Counted from the first letter of the stretch, positions 53,301 to 54,850 are shown. The stretch: DNA of 64,000 nt from Tretioscincus oriximinensis (GCA_022410635.1 JAJVDF010000139.1:1066623-1130622), one strand, 5' to 3'. Notes: generated by a model not told the origin, from the sequence alone. Translations and numbers: made by a program.

Positions 53301-53938
53301 TATGGAACACGTACCAAAATTTTTTAAGTACGTAAACTTAGGAATGTTTTTACTTCTTGTACATAAACGTACTTCGTGACCTCCTGATATAAAGTGAAAT
53401 AGAAGTCTATCTCCCAACTTTTAAGATATTCTCGGAAGTTCTTCTTTCGACACCCTCTTAATCAGGGGTGGGCAATTAATTTTTCCCAAGGGGCCGCATG
53501 AGAAATTGGGGTGGTTTTAGAGGGCCGGATTAATATAGTTAACTCAGTTCTACNCNATACTGTATATAACTCTGAGCTAAGAGAGGCGGGCCGGTCAGAG
53601 ACAGTAGGGGGGCCGCGTGTGGCCCTCGGGCCGCCCCTTGCCNAGGTCTGATCTTAATTTTCAATGCCCGATTCAACTGCATGTTTCGAAAACTGGAAAT
53701 GTCTCTTTTCTCCAAATACCAAAAAGTCTTTTTATGAAAATCTCTGCAGACGTCGCACTGTATGGGAAGTTCGTTCTTTCTCATTTCAGTTGACTAACAC
53801 CGATTCTTTTATTTTATTTAATTTTGCAGAAAAGTTATCGATGCCAATCAGAGAGAAGCTTGGCTTTCTAACGACACATATTGGGAACTCCGAAAGGATC
53901 CTGGCTTTAGTAAAATNGAAACTCTGAAACTCTGGTAA
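7068..53938 (+). CDS. OSBPL6: OSBPL6, oxysterol-binding protein-related protein 6 (24 coding exons)
   Basis: The gene encodes a lipid-transfer protein of the OSBP/ORP family. Family members of this subgroup (ORP3, ORP6, ORP7) act at contacts between the ER and other membranes, where they bind PI4P and sterol-type lipids. The 24 exons total 2868 nt, stay in one frame and give 955 residues. Visible domains are a PH domain (about 89-180, conserved Trp171), basic clusters (RRWR 310-313, RRR 339-341), a coiled-coil-like stretch (about 395-475), a FFAT motif EFFDAQE (515-521), an acidic serine-rich stretch (534-559) and the ORD (about 592-955) with [11 protein letters not shown] at 691-701. Likely PI4P-contacting residues are Lys667, His695, His696, Lys893, Glu897 and Arg901, assigned by family pattern. 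ORP6 rather than ORP3 or ORP7 is chosen from the N-terminus [19 protein letters not shown] and the linker wording. No frameshift or premature stop is seen; one N falls in the codon at 53915-53917. Confidence 0.97.
7390..7498 (-). mobile_element. Diverged Penelope-type fragment
   Basis: It shares AAAAGTAGACTTGCC...AACTCATGCTG and TTGTTAGCC wording with the Penelope-type terminal sequences elsewhere. It is old and truncated. Confidence 0.4.
7500..8575 (-). mobile_element. hAT-type element split by an insertion
   Basis: The left part (7500-7681) has GGTTCCCAATGTGGGG and GGCCTTTTAGGCTTTCTCCAC. The right end AGATTGGGAACCGCTG lies at about 8552-8572. Both match the compact copy at 43240-43460. About 850 bp of unrelated sequence separates them. 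Confidence 0.65.
7682..8537 (+). mobile_element. Possible solo LTR of an endogenous retrovirus-like element
   Basis: The insert begins TGTTGGAATT and ends ...CTCA, and is flanked by similar bases (TTTTAGAGA on the left, TTATAGAGA on the right). An AATAAA lies at about 8356 in the expected part of an LTR. No retroviral coding region is seen beside it. Boundaries and class are uncertain; it could be another type of insertion. Confidence 0.4.
8715..8810 (+). CDS. OSBPL6: OSBPL6 coding exon 2 (residues 33-64)
   Basis: The acceptor is GTTTTAG| and the donor AAA|GTAAGT; both ends are phase 0. The product includes VLERNISS and KQLLENE, resembling the variable segment before the PH domain in mammalian ORP6. 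Divergence is higher here than elsewhere. The exon can be skipped without a frame change, so it may be alternatively used. Confidence 0.85.
9030..9194. mobile_element. Diverged palindromic MITE copy
   Basis: It contains GACAGCTCCCATCCGGAGCCTGCC-like centre wording shared with 52907-53078, with decayed ends. Confidence 0.5.
9365..9535 (-). mobile_element. Penelope-type foldback insertion with 13-bp target duplication
   Basis: TATCTTTTTCTTG occurs at 9352-9364 and 9536-9548, exactly flanking the element. Inside, 9364-9413 and 9446-9495 are perfect 50-bp inverted repeats around a 32-bp centre. The right end carries CAGAGAAATAGCCGTGTTAG in reverse. The family link comes from a copy of the central wording next to a Penelope-type coding fragment at 48370-48860. 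Confidence 0.8.
9655..10363. mobile_element. Tigger-like DNA element (CAGGTGAAAC ends) with nested insertion
   Basis: It starts CAGGTGAAACTTC and ends AGGTTCACCTG, with several TATAACAAA-type stretches as in the short copy at 33036-33213. A palindromic MITE fragment sits inside at 10060-10168. Confidence 0.65.
10060..10168. mobile_element. Palindromic MITE fragment
   Basis: It ends AAGGCTCAGTGGGGACAG and contains CTATACTAGCCTGTAGATGG; it is nested in the Tigger-like element. Confidence 0.65.
10631..10753 (+). CDS. OSBPL6: OSBPL6 coding exon 3 (residues 65-105)
   Basis: The acceptor is TATTTCAG| and the donor AAG|GTAAAA, phase 0 at both ends. It encodes [18 protein letters not shown] and the first strand of the PH domain, [18 protein letters not shown]. 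The basic KKRKW segment is characteristic of the ORP3/6/7 subgroup. Confidence 0.97.
10975..11110. mobile_element. Palindromic MITE, two left halves in tandem
   Basis: CTGTCCCCACTGAGCC begins near 10976, and a second, diverged left end CCCTGTCGCCCGTGAGC lies near 11065 in the same orientation rather than inverted. Confidence 0.6.
11111..11826. other. No recognised feature
   Basis: Moderately GC-rich intron 3 sequence. Open frames on both strands lack recognisable homology. Confidence 0.4.
11827..11950. mobile_element. Palindromic MITE fragment
   Basis: It contains TCACTAGCATGTAGATGACAG and ends AGCTCACTGGCGACAGG. Confidence 0.6.
12320..12914. mobile_element. Non-autonomous hAT element with perfect 8-bp target duplication
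   Basis: The ends are CAGGGGTGGGCAATT and TGCCCAGGTCTG. CATTAAGA flanks both sides (12312-12319 and 12915-12922). Subterminal GGCCACATGAG and GCGGCCCGGGGGCCG match the short copies at 53463 and 57888. This copy carries an extra GC-rich interior of about 400 bp with no transposase frame. Confidence 0.88.
12938..13995 (+). mobile_element. CR1-type LINE, 5'-truncated, with RT C-terminal region
   Basis: The frame starting [16 protein letters not shown] contains the second half of the FADD catalytic motif, then [20 protein letters not shown] and [20 protein letters not shown] wording typical of CR1 reverse transcriptase. The 3' end has TGATCCAGTATGGCTCTTCT and repeated TTATGTTC units. The ADDTK segment is duplicated at the 5' junction. 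The frame is broken, so it is not an active gene. Confidence 0.9.
13996..14256 (+). mobile_element. Family A SINE
   Basis: It has CTGGTTTCAAGGCCCC, CTCTACTGGCCTCAGCTCTA and the tail GGATTCTTCTCC. It abuts the CR1 3' end. Confidence 0.8.
14517..14570 (+). CDS. OSBPL6: OSBPL6 coding exon 4 (residues 106-123)
   Basis: This 54-nt exon encodes [18 protein letters not shown], the second and third PH-domain strands. The acceptor is TTTTTCAG| and the donor GAG|GTATGT. Removing it would break the PH fold but not the frame. It is too short to stand out as an open frame and is identified by homology and splice sites. Confidence 0.97.
14600..14700 (-). mobile_element. hAT fragment
   Basis: GTGGTTCCCAGTGTGGGGCC is the end sequence of the hAT family at 43240. 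It lies 30 nt after the exon 4 donor. Confidence 0.5.
14855..14985 (-). mobile_element. L2-like LINE 3' end fragment
   Basis: CCCCGGCCTACACCCAAAGG followed by TTAAAGCAGC and AAAACAATATCAAAAC is the reverse of an L2/CR1-type 3' tail. Similar short tails occur near 28930, 31020, 32390, 34810 and 40180. Confidence 0.5.
15010..15765 (+). mobile_element. L2-type LINE 3' end, split by a SINE
   Basis: The translated start [20 protein letters not shown] followed by [12 protein letters not shown] is typical of L2-clade ORF2. The 3' UTR resumes at about 15536 and ends in TAAATAAATAAA. The gap at 15318-15535 is a minus-strand SINE. Confidence 0.8.
15318..15535 (-). mobile_element. Family A SINE inserted in an L2 element
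   Basis: Reversed TTC tail (AGAAGAAGAACTGGG), GGGTATAAGAAC, GGTGGGGAAGATAGAATGTC and the middle AATTGCAAGAAATTGCAA are all present; the tRNA head is missing. Confidence 0.85.
15937..16150 (-). mobile_element. Family A SINE
   Basis: Reversed GAAGAAGAAG tail, CTCACCTGAAGAGACTTGG and CCACCACGTTGTGGTGGTAC. Confidence 0.8.
16192..16510 (+). mobile_element. Family A SINE, full-length
   Basis: The best-preserved copy. It shows GGATAGCTCAGTCGCTTAGG, GGGCTTCGAAGCCC, the family body, GTAAGCCGCTTTGAGTCCCT and a clean TTC tail. Confidence 0.9.
16511..16904. other. No recognised feature
   Basis: AT-rich intron sequence; a decayed Penelope-type piece may lie at 16530-16595. Confidence 0.4.
16905..17125 (+). 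mobile_element. Sauria-type SINE, diverged
   Basis: GGGAGCCAGTTTGGTGCAAT head, GGGTGATCTTGAGCCAACCA and a TATAAATAAACATTATTATT tail. Confidence 0.85.
17258..17322. repeat. (ATT)n microsatellite
   Basis: About 21 uninterrupted ATT units in intron 4. Confidence 0.97.
17688..17940 (+). mobile_element. Family A SINE
   Basis: CTGGTTTCAAGGCCCTG, GGCCTTCAGCTCTAGCC and CCTGGTGGGAAAGATAG are present; the tail runs into a triplet repeat. Confidence 0.85.
17941..18075. repeat. Compound triplet microsatellite (ATT, TTG, ATG)
   Basis: Interrupted TTA/CTA, then GTT, then ATG units, ending about 90 nt before exon 5. It replaces the tail of the preceding SINE. Confidence 0.95.
18164..18277 (+). CDS. OSBPL6: OSBPL6 coding exon 5 (residues 124-161)
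   Basis: It encodes the middle PH strands, with [20 protein letters not shown] and EEHIYHLK. The acceptor is TTTCTCAG| and the donor AAG|GTAAGG, phase 0. The following intron is only 104 bp, the shortest in the gene. Confidence 0.98.
18382..18552 (+). CDS. OSBPL6: OSBPL6 coding exon 6 (residues 162-218)
   Basis: It encodes the C-terminal PH helix ([18 protein letters not shown], with the invariant PH tryptophan at 171) and the start of the serine-rich linker. The acceptor is TTCTCAG|, the donor AAG|GTATGA, phase 0. Confidence 0.98.
18600..18688 (-). mobile_element. hAT terminal fragment
   Basis: TGCATCTGGCCCCAGGGCC and the end TTCCTCACCCCTG reverse-match the CAGGGGTG(G/A)G hAT end. Confidence 0.55.
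18689..19538. other. Mostly unique intron 6 sequence
   Basis: It contains a local 21-bp tandem duplication (TATTCGTTTCTGAAGTTAC) at 18838-18880; nothing else recognised. Confidence 0.5.
19539..19671 (+). CDS. OSBPL6: OSBPL6 coding exon 7 (residues 219-262 plus one base)
   Basis: Linker exon encoding [21 protein letters not shown] and [13 protein letters not shown]. The acceptor is CCTTCAG|; the donor GAAG|GTTAGT is weak and leaves phase 1, completed by AT in exon 8. Confidence 0.96.
19972..20017. repeat. Perfect 46-bp palindrome
   Basis: From TACAGAACACTATATATATG to its exact reverse complement with no spacer. A second 14-bp palindrome GTGTATATATACAC follows at 20021-20034. It may be a decayed TA-flanked MITE or a slipped AT repeat. 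Confidence 0.95.
20035..20097. mobile_element. Palindromic MITE fragment
   Basis: TTCTATTCTGAGATAGAGTC and AAGGCTCNGTGGGTACAGGG are decayed versions of the MITE right end. Confidence 0.55.
20304..20407 (+). CDS. OSBPL6: OSBPL6 coding exon 8 (residues 263-297)
   Basis: It encodes [20 protein letters not shown] and a serine/threonine-rich end, predicted helical. The acceptor is GCACCAG| and the donor CAG|GTAAGT; it enters in phase 1 and leaves in phase 0. Confidence 0.97.
20505..20740 (+). mobile_element. Sauria-type SINE
   Basis: TTGTGGTTAGAGTGTCAGAC, GCTGGGTGACCTTAGGTTAT and a TATAAAAAAACAACTCC tail. Confidence 0.9.
20940..21185 (+). mobile_element. Family A SINE
   Basis: GAGCACCTTCTACTGGACTC, GTGGGGAAAGACAGAATG, TATAAGCCACTTTGAGTCC and a GATCTTCTTG end. 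Confidence 0.85.
21186..21875. other. Intron 8 sequence with an unclassified GC-rich part
   Basis: 21340-21650 is GC-rich relative to the surroundings and begins GCTAGTGTAAAGCCCAC, similar to wording near 34480. No gene or family recognised. Confidence 0.4.
21876..21962 (+). CDS. OSBPL6: OSBPL6 coding exon 9 (residues 298-326)
   Basis: A basic segment: [20 protein letters not shown]. Such clusters often act as membrane-contact or targeting patches, but that role is inferred here. The acceptor is TTGCATAG| and the donor CAG|GTACTG. Confidence 0.96.
22310..22440 (+). mobile_element. Penelope-type fragment
   Basis: ATTTCAAAGAAATAGCCGTG, then GTCTCAAAGCACC and AGATAAGTCTGTTTCTTCAG follow the family order. 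Confidence 0.65.
22441..22859. other. No classified feature
   Basis: It contains GGGAATTCTGGGGATTGTAG, a motif like the ZNF143/THAP11 site but also common in old repeats. Confidence 0.35.
22860..22990 (+). mobile_element. Penelope-type fragment
   Basis: CATAGACAAGTCTACTTC and GCATAAGCTCTCGCAGACAA, followed by GTCTGTTTTTTCAAATGCATC. Confidence 0.5.
22991..23479. other. No recognised feature
   Basis: Intron 9 sequence with a G-run near 23127; nothing recognised. Confidence 0.4.
23480..23600 (+). mobile_element. Family A SINE, 5'-truncated
   Basis: GTTCAGCTGTTTGAAAGCA, GTTCCACCATGACGTGGGG and AGCTTATAAATTGCTTTGAA. Confidence 0.7.
23601..23745 (-). mobile_element. Old CR1 fragment
   Basis: CATAGGACATGGTTTCCAGA and TTCACCATCCTTGTAACTCT are reverse CR1 reverse-transcriptase wording. 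Confidence 0.6.
23945..24835 (+). mobile_element. CR1-type LINE fragment
   Basis: Close paralogue of the 12938 copy: the frame has [34 protein letters not shown] and [20 protein letters not shown]. It ends with TGATCCAGTACGGCTCTTC and TTATGTTC/TTATATTC units. Confidence 0.9.
24836..26205. other. Mostly unique intron 9 sequence
   Basis: Open frames at 25060-25609 on both strands lack homology I recognise. No repeat family identified. Confidence 0.4.
26206..26255. repeat. (TTCC)n-rich microsatellite
   Basis: TTCC/TTCT units in intron 9, about 170 nt before exon 10. Confidence 0.9.
26421..26495 (+). CDS. OSBPL6: OSBPL6 coding exon 10, likely cassette exon (residues 327-351)
   Basis: A 75-nt exon encoding [15 protein letters not shown] and a TAAVATT tail. 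The acceptor is TACTGTCAG| and the donor ACA|GTGAGT, phase 0 at both ends. Skipping it gives a 930-residue protein, close to the length of the mammalian form I know best, so alternative use is likely. It adds a basic RRRQR cluster to the linker. Confidence 0.88.
26496..28087. other. Mostly unique intron 10 sequence
   Basis: It contains a short TA/GA repeat at about 26708-26733; otherwise AT-rich with no recognised feature. Confidence 0.45.
28088..28190. mobile_element. Hairpin MITE-like element
   Basis: 28121-28135 and 28153-28167 are perfect 15-bp inverted repeats (ACAGGCTCAGTAATC) with a 17-bp loop. Similar CTGTTT/CACAGGCT and GATTAA wording near 29180-29320 and 36420-36560 suggests a dispersed family. 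Confidence 0.45.
28191..29415. other. Mostly unique intron 10 sequence
   Basis: An L2-like tail lies at about 28930-29000 and a MITE-like stretch with inverted CTTCAGTCCT/AGGACTGAAG at about 29230-29320. Confidence 0.4.
29416..29948 (+). mobile_element. CR1-type LINE 3' fragment
   Basis: Starts at GTCAGGCTGCAACATCTGGG; the frame gives [20 protein letters not shown] and ends [16 protein letters not shown] wording. The 3' end is TGATCCAGTATGGCTCTTCT plus TTATGTTC. Confidence 0.9.
29949..31191. other. Mostly unique intron 10 sequence
   Basis: An L2-like tail lies at about 31020-31110 (TTATACCCAGTCC...AAGGTCTCAAA). Nothing else recognised. Confidence 0.4.
31192..31357 (+). CDS. OSBPL6: OSBPL6 coding exon 11 (residues 352-406 plus one base)
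   Basis: It encodes [19 protein letters not shown] and [15 protein letters not shown]. The [15 protein letters not shown] stretch is strongly conserved in ORP3/6/7 and rich in possible phosphosites. The acceptor is TCTGCTTAG| and the donor AAAG|GTAATT, leaving phase 1. Confidence 0.97.
31358..32112. other. Intron 11, no clear feature
   Basis: AT-rich with ATACATACATGTC repeats near 31670-31720. Confidence 0.4.
32113..32243 (+). CDS. OSBPL6: OSBPL6 coding exon 12 (residues 407-450)
   Basis: It encodes [20 protein letters not shown] and ends [10 protein letters not shown], a helical, coiled-coil-like region. The acceptor is TTTATAG| and the donor CAG|GTATGC. The motif between the helices, EHDFTGHTT, looks diverged relative to mammals. 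Confidence 0.97.
32390..32660 (-). mobile_element. L2/CR1-like LINE 3' fragment
   Basis: TTCCGCCCTATTCCCAAAGA, then GGGGGCTACCACAGAGAAGG wording typical of these LINE 3' regions. Confidence 0.5.
33036..33213. mobile_element. Short Tigger-like MITE with TA target site
   Basis: CAGGTGAAAC at the left and GTTTCACCTG at the right, flanked by TA on both sides. The interior has inverted GTTATAAC-type wording. Related copies are at 9655 and 56874. Confidence 0.8.
33214..35560. other. Intron 12 sequence, largely unclassified
   Basis: It has an L2-like tail at 34805-34900 and pyrimidine-rich sequence at 34520-34690. GAATTAGCCCGTTGCAATGG near 34480 looks like the start of a dispersed repeat. No exon seen. 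Confidence 0.4.
35561..36045. repeat. Degenerate GGAT/GTGG purine-rich minisatellite
   Basis: Nearly 500 bp of G-rich, strongly strand-biased sequence, with runs of GGATGGATGGAT at about 35840, 35955 and 36030. Confidence 0.85.
36046..37370. other. Intron 12 end, mostly unique
   Basis: A MITE-like hairpin stretch lies at about 36420-36560 (inverted CTTCAGCACTGAAG). Nothing else recognised. Confidence 0.4.
37371..37478 (+). CDS. OSBPL6: OSBPL6 coding exon 13 (residues 451-486)
   Basis: It continues the heptad-like helix with [19 protein letters not shown], then [12 protein letters not shown]. The acceptor is CATTTTAAG|, slightly weak; the donor is GAG|GTAAGA, phase 0. Confidence 0.97.
37838..38095. 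mobile_element. Palindromic DNA transposon remnant
   Basis: ATGAAAATAAGACC at the left and GTCTTATTTTCGGGG at the right are inverted, with further AATAAGCCC copies inside. Confidence 0.65.
38096..38515. other. No recognised feature
   Basis: Intron 13 sequence ending in an A/T-rich stretch. Confidence 0.4.
38516..38735 (+). mobile_element. Sauria-type SINE, diverged
   Basis: GCCAAGTGTCCTTGGGCTAG, TATGTAAGCTATGAGTTCCT and a CAACTCCTCTTCTTC tail. Confidence 0.8.
39150..39333 (+). mobile_element. L2-type LINE 3' end
   Basis: AAAAGATCTTTGACTTGGCC, TTTAATTGTTGGCCGCCC and AGACCTTCAGGTATATGGCG, as in the 15536-15765 copy. Confidence 0.7.
39334..39556 (-). mobile_element. CR1 3' fragment inserted in the L2 tail
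   Basis: Reversed GAACATAAGAACATAAG, AGAGCCATACTGGATCAG and CAGGCTGTTGCTCC-type wording. Confidence 0.88.
39806..40684. other. Mostly unique intron 13 sequence
   Basis: An L2-like tail lies at about 40165-40265. Nothing else recognised. Confidence 0.4.
40685..40990. mobile_element. hAT-related element, diverged
   Basis: CAGGGGGTGGGGAATATAAGG start, GGCCAGATGCGGCC and TGTGGCCCTCGAGTGATGC near the end, as in the GGGCAA hAT family. Confidence 0.55.
41159..41296 (+). CDS. OSBPL6: OSBPL6 coding exon 14 with FFAT motif (residues 487-532)
   Basis: It carries EFFDAQE at residues 515-521, a canonical FFAT motif (two phenylalanines in an acidic tract) that binds VAP proteins of the ER membrane in this family. 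Upstream serines (SMSESVSE) provide the acidic or phospho-acidic flank. The acceptor is TTTTGCAG| and the donor GAG|GTTAGG. Confidence 0.97.
41297..42877. other. Intron 14, mostly unique
   Basis: No repeat or alternative exon recognised. Confidence 0.45.
42878..42965 (+). CDS. OSBPL6: OSBPL6 coding exon 15 (residues 533-561 plus one base)
   Basis: An acidic, serine-rich linker with repeated SD/SE units, starting [14 protein letters not shown]. The acceptor is CTTCTTCAG| and the donor CAAA|GTATGA, leaving phase 1. Confidence 0.96.
43240..43460. mobile_element. Compact hAT element
   Basis: CAGAGGTTCCCAACTTTTGG start and GTTGGGAACCATGG end. Flanking octamers ACCTAGAC and ATCTACAC match at 6 of 8 positions. 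Two other copies in the window share its interior. Confidence 0.75.
43605..43858. mobile_element. Long imperfect foldback element
   Basis: About 105 bp on the left (43613-43724) is inversely repeated on the right (43757-43855). Examples are GCTGCAGCATGGCTGGGTCT against AGACCCAGTCATGCCACACT, and CCAACAAGCAGTCCCAGTG against CATTGGAACTGCTTGTTGG. The loop is about 32 bp. Class unknown. Confidence 0.7.
44205..44479 (+). mobile_element. Family A SINE ending 25 nt before exon 16
   Basis: AGAGTTTGAAGCTCTGGGTC, GCGCCCTCTACTGGCCTCAG and a TATAAAAAGCC tail with CAGTTCTTCTGCTTCTTG. Its tail lies 26-44 nt upstream of the exon 16 acceptor. Confidence 0.88.
44505..44758 (+). CDS. OSBPL6: OSBPL6 coding exon 16, start of the ORD (residues 562-646)
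   Basis: The largest coding exon. It holds [20 protein letters not shown], the lid and first strands of the lipid-binding domain, then [14 protein letters not shown]. The acceptor tract CTTTTCCAG lies just downstream of a SINE tail, and the donor is ATG|GTAATC. Confidence 0.98.
45001..45128 (-). mobile_element. CR1 3' fragment
   Basis: Reversed 3' end: TAAGAACATAAGAGGAGCCC, then CATCTAATCCAGCCTTCTGT. Confidence 0.85.
45140..45240. mobile_element. Palindromic MITE fragment
   Basis: GCATGCTAGTGTGGGCTGTG and TCACTATCATGTAGATGAGCC, the MITE centre. Confidence 0.6.
45290..45375 (+). mobile_element. CR1 3' tail of a second subfamily
   Basis: GACCTTGGAGGTCCTTTCTA and CTGATTCTATGATTCTT, the classic CR1 end with ATTCTATG units. 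It lies in the opposite orientation between two minus-strand CR1 pieces. Confidence 0.75.
45376..45840 (-). mobile_element. CR1 fragment
   Basis: On the minus strand it encodes [20 protein letters not shown] and MDKVNREKI. It may be the continuation of 45001-45128 separated by later insertions. Confidence 0.88.
46001..46170 (+). mobile_element. CR1 3' fragment
   Basis: GCAGGACTCCTGAAATACCA, ACTGGACTAGATGGGCTGC. Confidence 0.75.
46286..46395 (-). mobile_element. CR1 3' fragment
   Basis: AACTTAAGAGGAACCCTGTT and CCAGCATTCTGTCTCACCC. Confidence 0.7.
46396..46723. other. No recognised feature
   Basis: AT-rich end of intron 16 with a TATATATATG tract near 46577. Confidence 0.4.
46724..46861 (+). 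CDS. OSBPL6: OSBPL6 coding exon 17 (residues 647-692)
   Basis: ORD core, with [17 protein letters not shown]. The lysine of KPFNP (667) matches the family's PI4P-contact lysine by pattern. The exon ends in SEQ, the start of the OSBP fingerprint. The acceptor is TCAATCAG| and the donor CAG|GTAAAA. Confidence 0.98.
46862..47388. other. Intron 17, no clear feature
   Basis: A short (TA)n tract lies at 47198-47219. Confidence 0.45.
47389..47452 (+). CDS. OSBPL6: OSBPL6 coding exon 18, OSBP fingerprint (residues 693-713 plus one base)
   Basis: It encodes [20 protein letters not shown]. The paired histidines 695 and 696 are the PI4P head-group ligands throughout the family. The acceptor is TTTTTCAG|, the donor CAAG|GTATAC, leaving phase 1. 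Confidence 0.98.
47737..47815 (+). CDS. OSBPL6: OSBPL6 coding exon 19 (residues 714-739 plus two bases)
   Basis: It encodes [20 protein letters not shown] and NVLLPK. The acceptor is TTGTCCAG|, the donor CCAAA|GTAAGT. A minus-strand CR1 fragment begins about 20 nt after the donor. Confidence 0.98.
47836..48355 (-). mobile_element. CR1 fragment directly after exon 19
   Basis: AAGAACCTAAGAGGAGCCCT onwards; reversed RT C-terminal and 3' UTR wording. It starts about 20 nt from the exon 19 donor. Confidence 0.88.
48370..48860 (+). mobile_element. Penelope-like retroelement fragment with coding remnant
   Basis: 48648-48857 encodes [20 protein letters not shown] and [10 protein letters not shown], which matches the conserved N-terminal wording of Penelope-like reverse transcriptases (NIVIKPADKGG...DYI.EAERQL). 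About 150 bp upstream lies the terminal-repeat wording GAGCTTTCGTAGACAAGTCT. The frame is truncated. Confidence 0.78.
49150..49294 (+). CDS. OSBPL6: OSBPL6 coding exon 20 (residues 740-788)
   Basis: ORD barrel strands, with [20 protein letters not shown] and a conserved [10 protein letters not shown]. The acceptor is TTGTTGCAG| and the donor AAG|GTAACT, phase 0. Confidence 0.98.
49316..49370. repeat. Triplet microsatellite (TAA/TAG)n
   Basis: AATAATAGTAG units begin about 30 nt after exon 20 and run into the next SINE. Confidence 0.9.
49372..49585 (+). mobile_element. Family A SINE
   Basis: GCGCCTTCCACTAGCCTGTA, GCCTGGTGGGGAAGATAGAA and TTGTAAGCCGCTTTGAGTCC; the tail becomes TTATTATTG repeats to about 49606. 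Confidence 0.88.
49640..49765 (+). mobile_element. Penelope-type fragment
   Basis: TTTTCAGAGAAATAGCCATG, AGAAAGTCCAGCAAGG and TCGGAGACCGTCTACATCTT. Confidence 0.7.
49893..50037 (+). CDS. OSBPL6: OSBPL6 coding exon 21 (residues 789-836 plus one base)
   Basis: It encodes [15 protein letters not shown] and the conserved [14 protein letters not shown]. The acceptor is CATGCAG|, the donor CAAG|GTAAAA. Penelope-like and SINE fragments fill the 100-500 nt upstream. Confidence 0.98.
50038..50876. other. Intron 21, no recognised feature
   Basis: Unique-looking; open frames at 50508-50840 lack homology. Confidence 0.45.
50877..51003 (+). CDS. OSBPL6: OSBPL6 coding exon 22, GC donor (residues 837-878 plus two bases)
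   Basis: It encodes [20 protein letters not shown] and ends RFRPDQ, followed by a split arginine. The acceptor is CTTGCAG|. The donor is CAAAG|GCAAGA, a GC-type 5' splice site. No GT near it would keep the conserved [12 protein letters not shown] junction in frame. Confidence 0.95.
51004..51653. other. Start of the GC-AG intron 22, no clear repeat
   Basis: Unclassified; a moderately GC-rich part lies at 51340-51530. Confidence 0.4.
51667..51858 (+). mobile_element. Penelope-type foldback insertion with 13-bp target duplication
   Basis: AACTAAAGAAACA occurs at 51654-51666 and 51859-51871, exactly flanking the element. Inside, 51707-51777 and 51786-51856 are 71-bp inverted repeats (one N) around an 8-bp centre. 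The left end ATTTCAGAGAAATAGCC is shared with the 9365 copy. Confidence 0.85.
51872..52093. other. Unclassified GC-richer sequence
   Basis: No gene or family recognised. Confidence 0.4.
52094..52425 (-). mobile_element. CR1 fragment
   Basis: Reversed ATAAGAACATAAGAGGAGCC and TCTTAAAGCTATCCAGGCTG. Confidence 0.85.
52426..52906. other. No recognised feature
   Basis: Intron 22 sequence; open frames here lack homology. Confidence 0.4.
52907..53078. mobile_element. Full palindromic MITE (172 bp)
   Basis: Starts CTGTCCCCACTGAGCCTTAT and ends AAGGCTCAGTGGGGACAG. The halves pair through GTGTAGGCTGTGGCAGGC and GCCTGCCATAGCCTACAC. At least seven other fragments in the window belong to the family. 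Confidence 0.85.
53205..53327 (+). CDS. OSBPL6: OSBPL6 coding exon 23 (residues 879-919 plus two bases)
   Basis: It encodes [20 protein letters not shown] and [20 protein letters not shown]. Lys893, Glu897 and Arg901 match the family's K-x3-E-x3-R head-group pattern. The acceptor is CACTGTAG|, the donor TTTAA|GTACGT. One N lies in the intron near the acceptor at 53190. Confidence 0.97.
   Translation, partial: AFRRREFRSSGSRKTKNRRAPEKSKALLGRKQYGTRTKIF
53463..53650. mobile_element. Short hAT element with target duplication
   Basis: CAGGGGTGGGCAATTAAT to CTTGCCNAGGTCTG. Flanking CTCTTAAT and ATCTTAAT match at 7 of 8 positions. It sits in intron 23. Confidence 0.85.
53830..53938 (+). CDS. OSBPL6: OSBPL6 terminal coding exon 24 (residues 920-955 and stop)
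   Basis: It encodes [20 protein letters not shown] and ends DPGFSK-X-ETLKLW followed by TAA at 53936. The ambiguous base at 53917 is in a third codon position (Ile or Met). The C-terminal LW is conserved in the subgroup. The acceptor is ATTTTGCAG|. Confidence 0.97.
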
Positions 53939-54850
53939 CTTAAGAATGTAGATCTAGCAAANATATCGTTCTTATGGGGGGGAAAAAACTATGCACAACA
54001 TGTTTCTTATGGCAAAGGGTGGTTGTGGGCCTACGGAAAGCCTTTCATTGGCTTTTATATTCATCTTTCTAAACAAGACTTCCGAAAGTGCATTAGCCCA
54101 GATCCTGAACATTTCTGCCGCTATCATTACATTAAAAAAACAACCTTTATGATCCACCCATGGGAAATTCAGCACAAGGGAAGCATGTACTGATGAAGCC
54201 AAAGATGCTTTGGAGGGAATGTGGTGCTTAAAATAGACATGGAAAGTTCCGAAACAAGTTGCTGTGAAGTAGCTTGTCCAGAATTTTCAGCCATGCTATT
54301 TTGATCTCTCGAGTCACCAAATAGTGGTCTGTCTCTAGCTTCAGATTAGGGCCTCGATGTGAATATTCTTAGGCTGGCCGTGTTTTTCTGGATGCGCCTC
54401 CCATTCATATGCCATTGTTCATGCCTTAAAAACAATGTGAAGTTGTACATGAAATCATTTTAAAACATGTATTCTTAGACATTTGTCAAATGACAGATTT
54501 TTAAAAGCACCGGGTGTTTTGTTCATATATTATAAACAACGGAGGAAGTTTATTATTTCAAAGGGAAGAGAAGGCAGGCGATCAATTGGTAACATGCTTT
54601 AAACGTAAGGACTTGATTGTATAAGCGAGTTACACGGGAATTGGCTAATTTTGTATTAAGGCCATATTCCTAATACCTGATGCTGTGATAAATATATATC
54701 ATCTCGTTGTTACAACTTATGATGCCTTCATCTTGAGTCTCATTTTTTGTTTTAAGTTCTTGCACAGTTGAATTCCCTGAAGGTTTGCACAAGTATTAAA
54801 AAAATATATTACGTAAGTCCTAGAGATAGAAAATCATCTTGAGAGTCATT
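53939..54850 (+). other. OSBPL6: OSBPL6 3' UTR (proximal part)
   Basis: About 900 bases directly after the stop are free of recognisable repeats, as expected of exon sequence. A possible poly(A) signal ATTAAA lies at 54795-54800, followed by T- and TG-containing sequence. CR1 repeats begin at about 54878. Longer isoforms may extend further; an AATAAA at 60060-60065 is another candidate. Confidence 0.55.
54262..54268 (+). promoter_or_regulatory. OSBPL6: Candidate miR-27 seed match in the 3' UTR
   Basis: CTGTGAA at 324 nt after the stop is a 7mer-A1 match to the miR-27 seed. Mammalian OSBPL6 has been reported as a miR-27b and miR-33 target. One seed match by itself is weak evidence, and no miR-33 site was noticed nearby. 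Confidence 0.25.
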
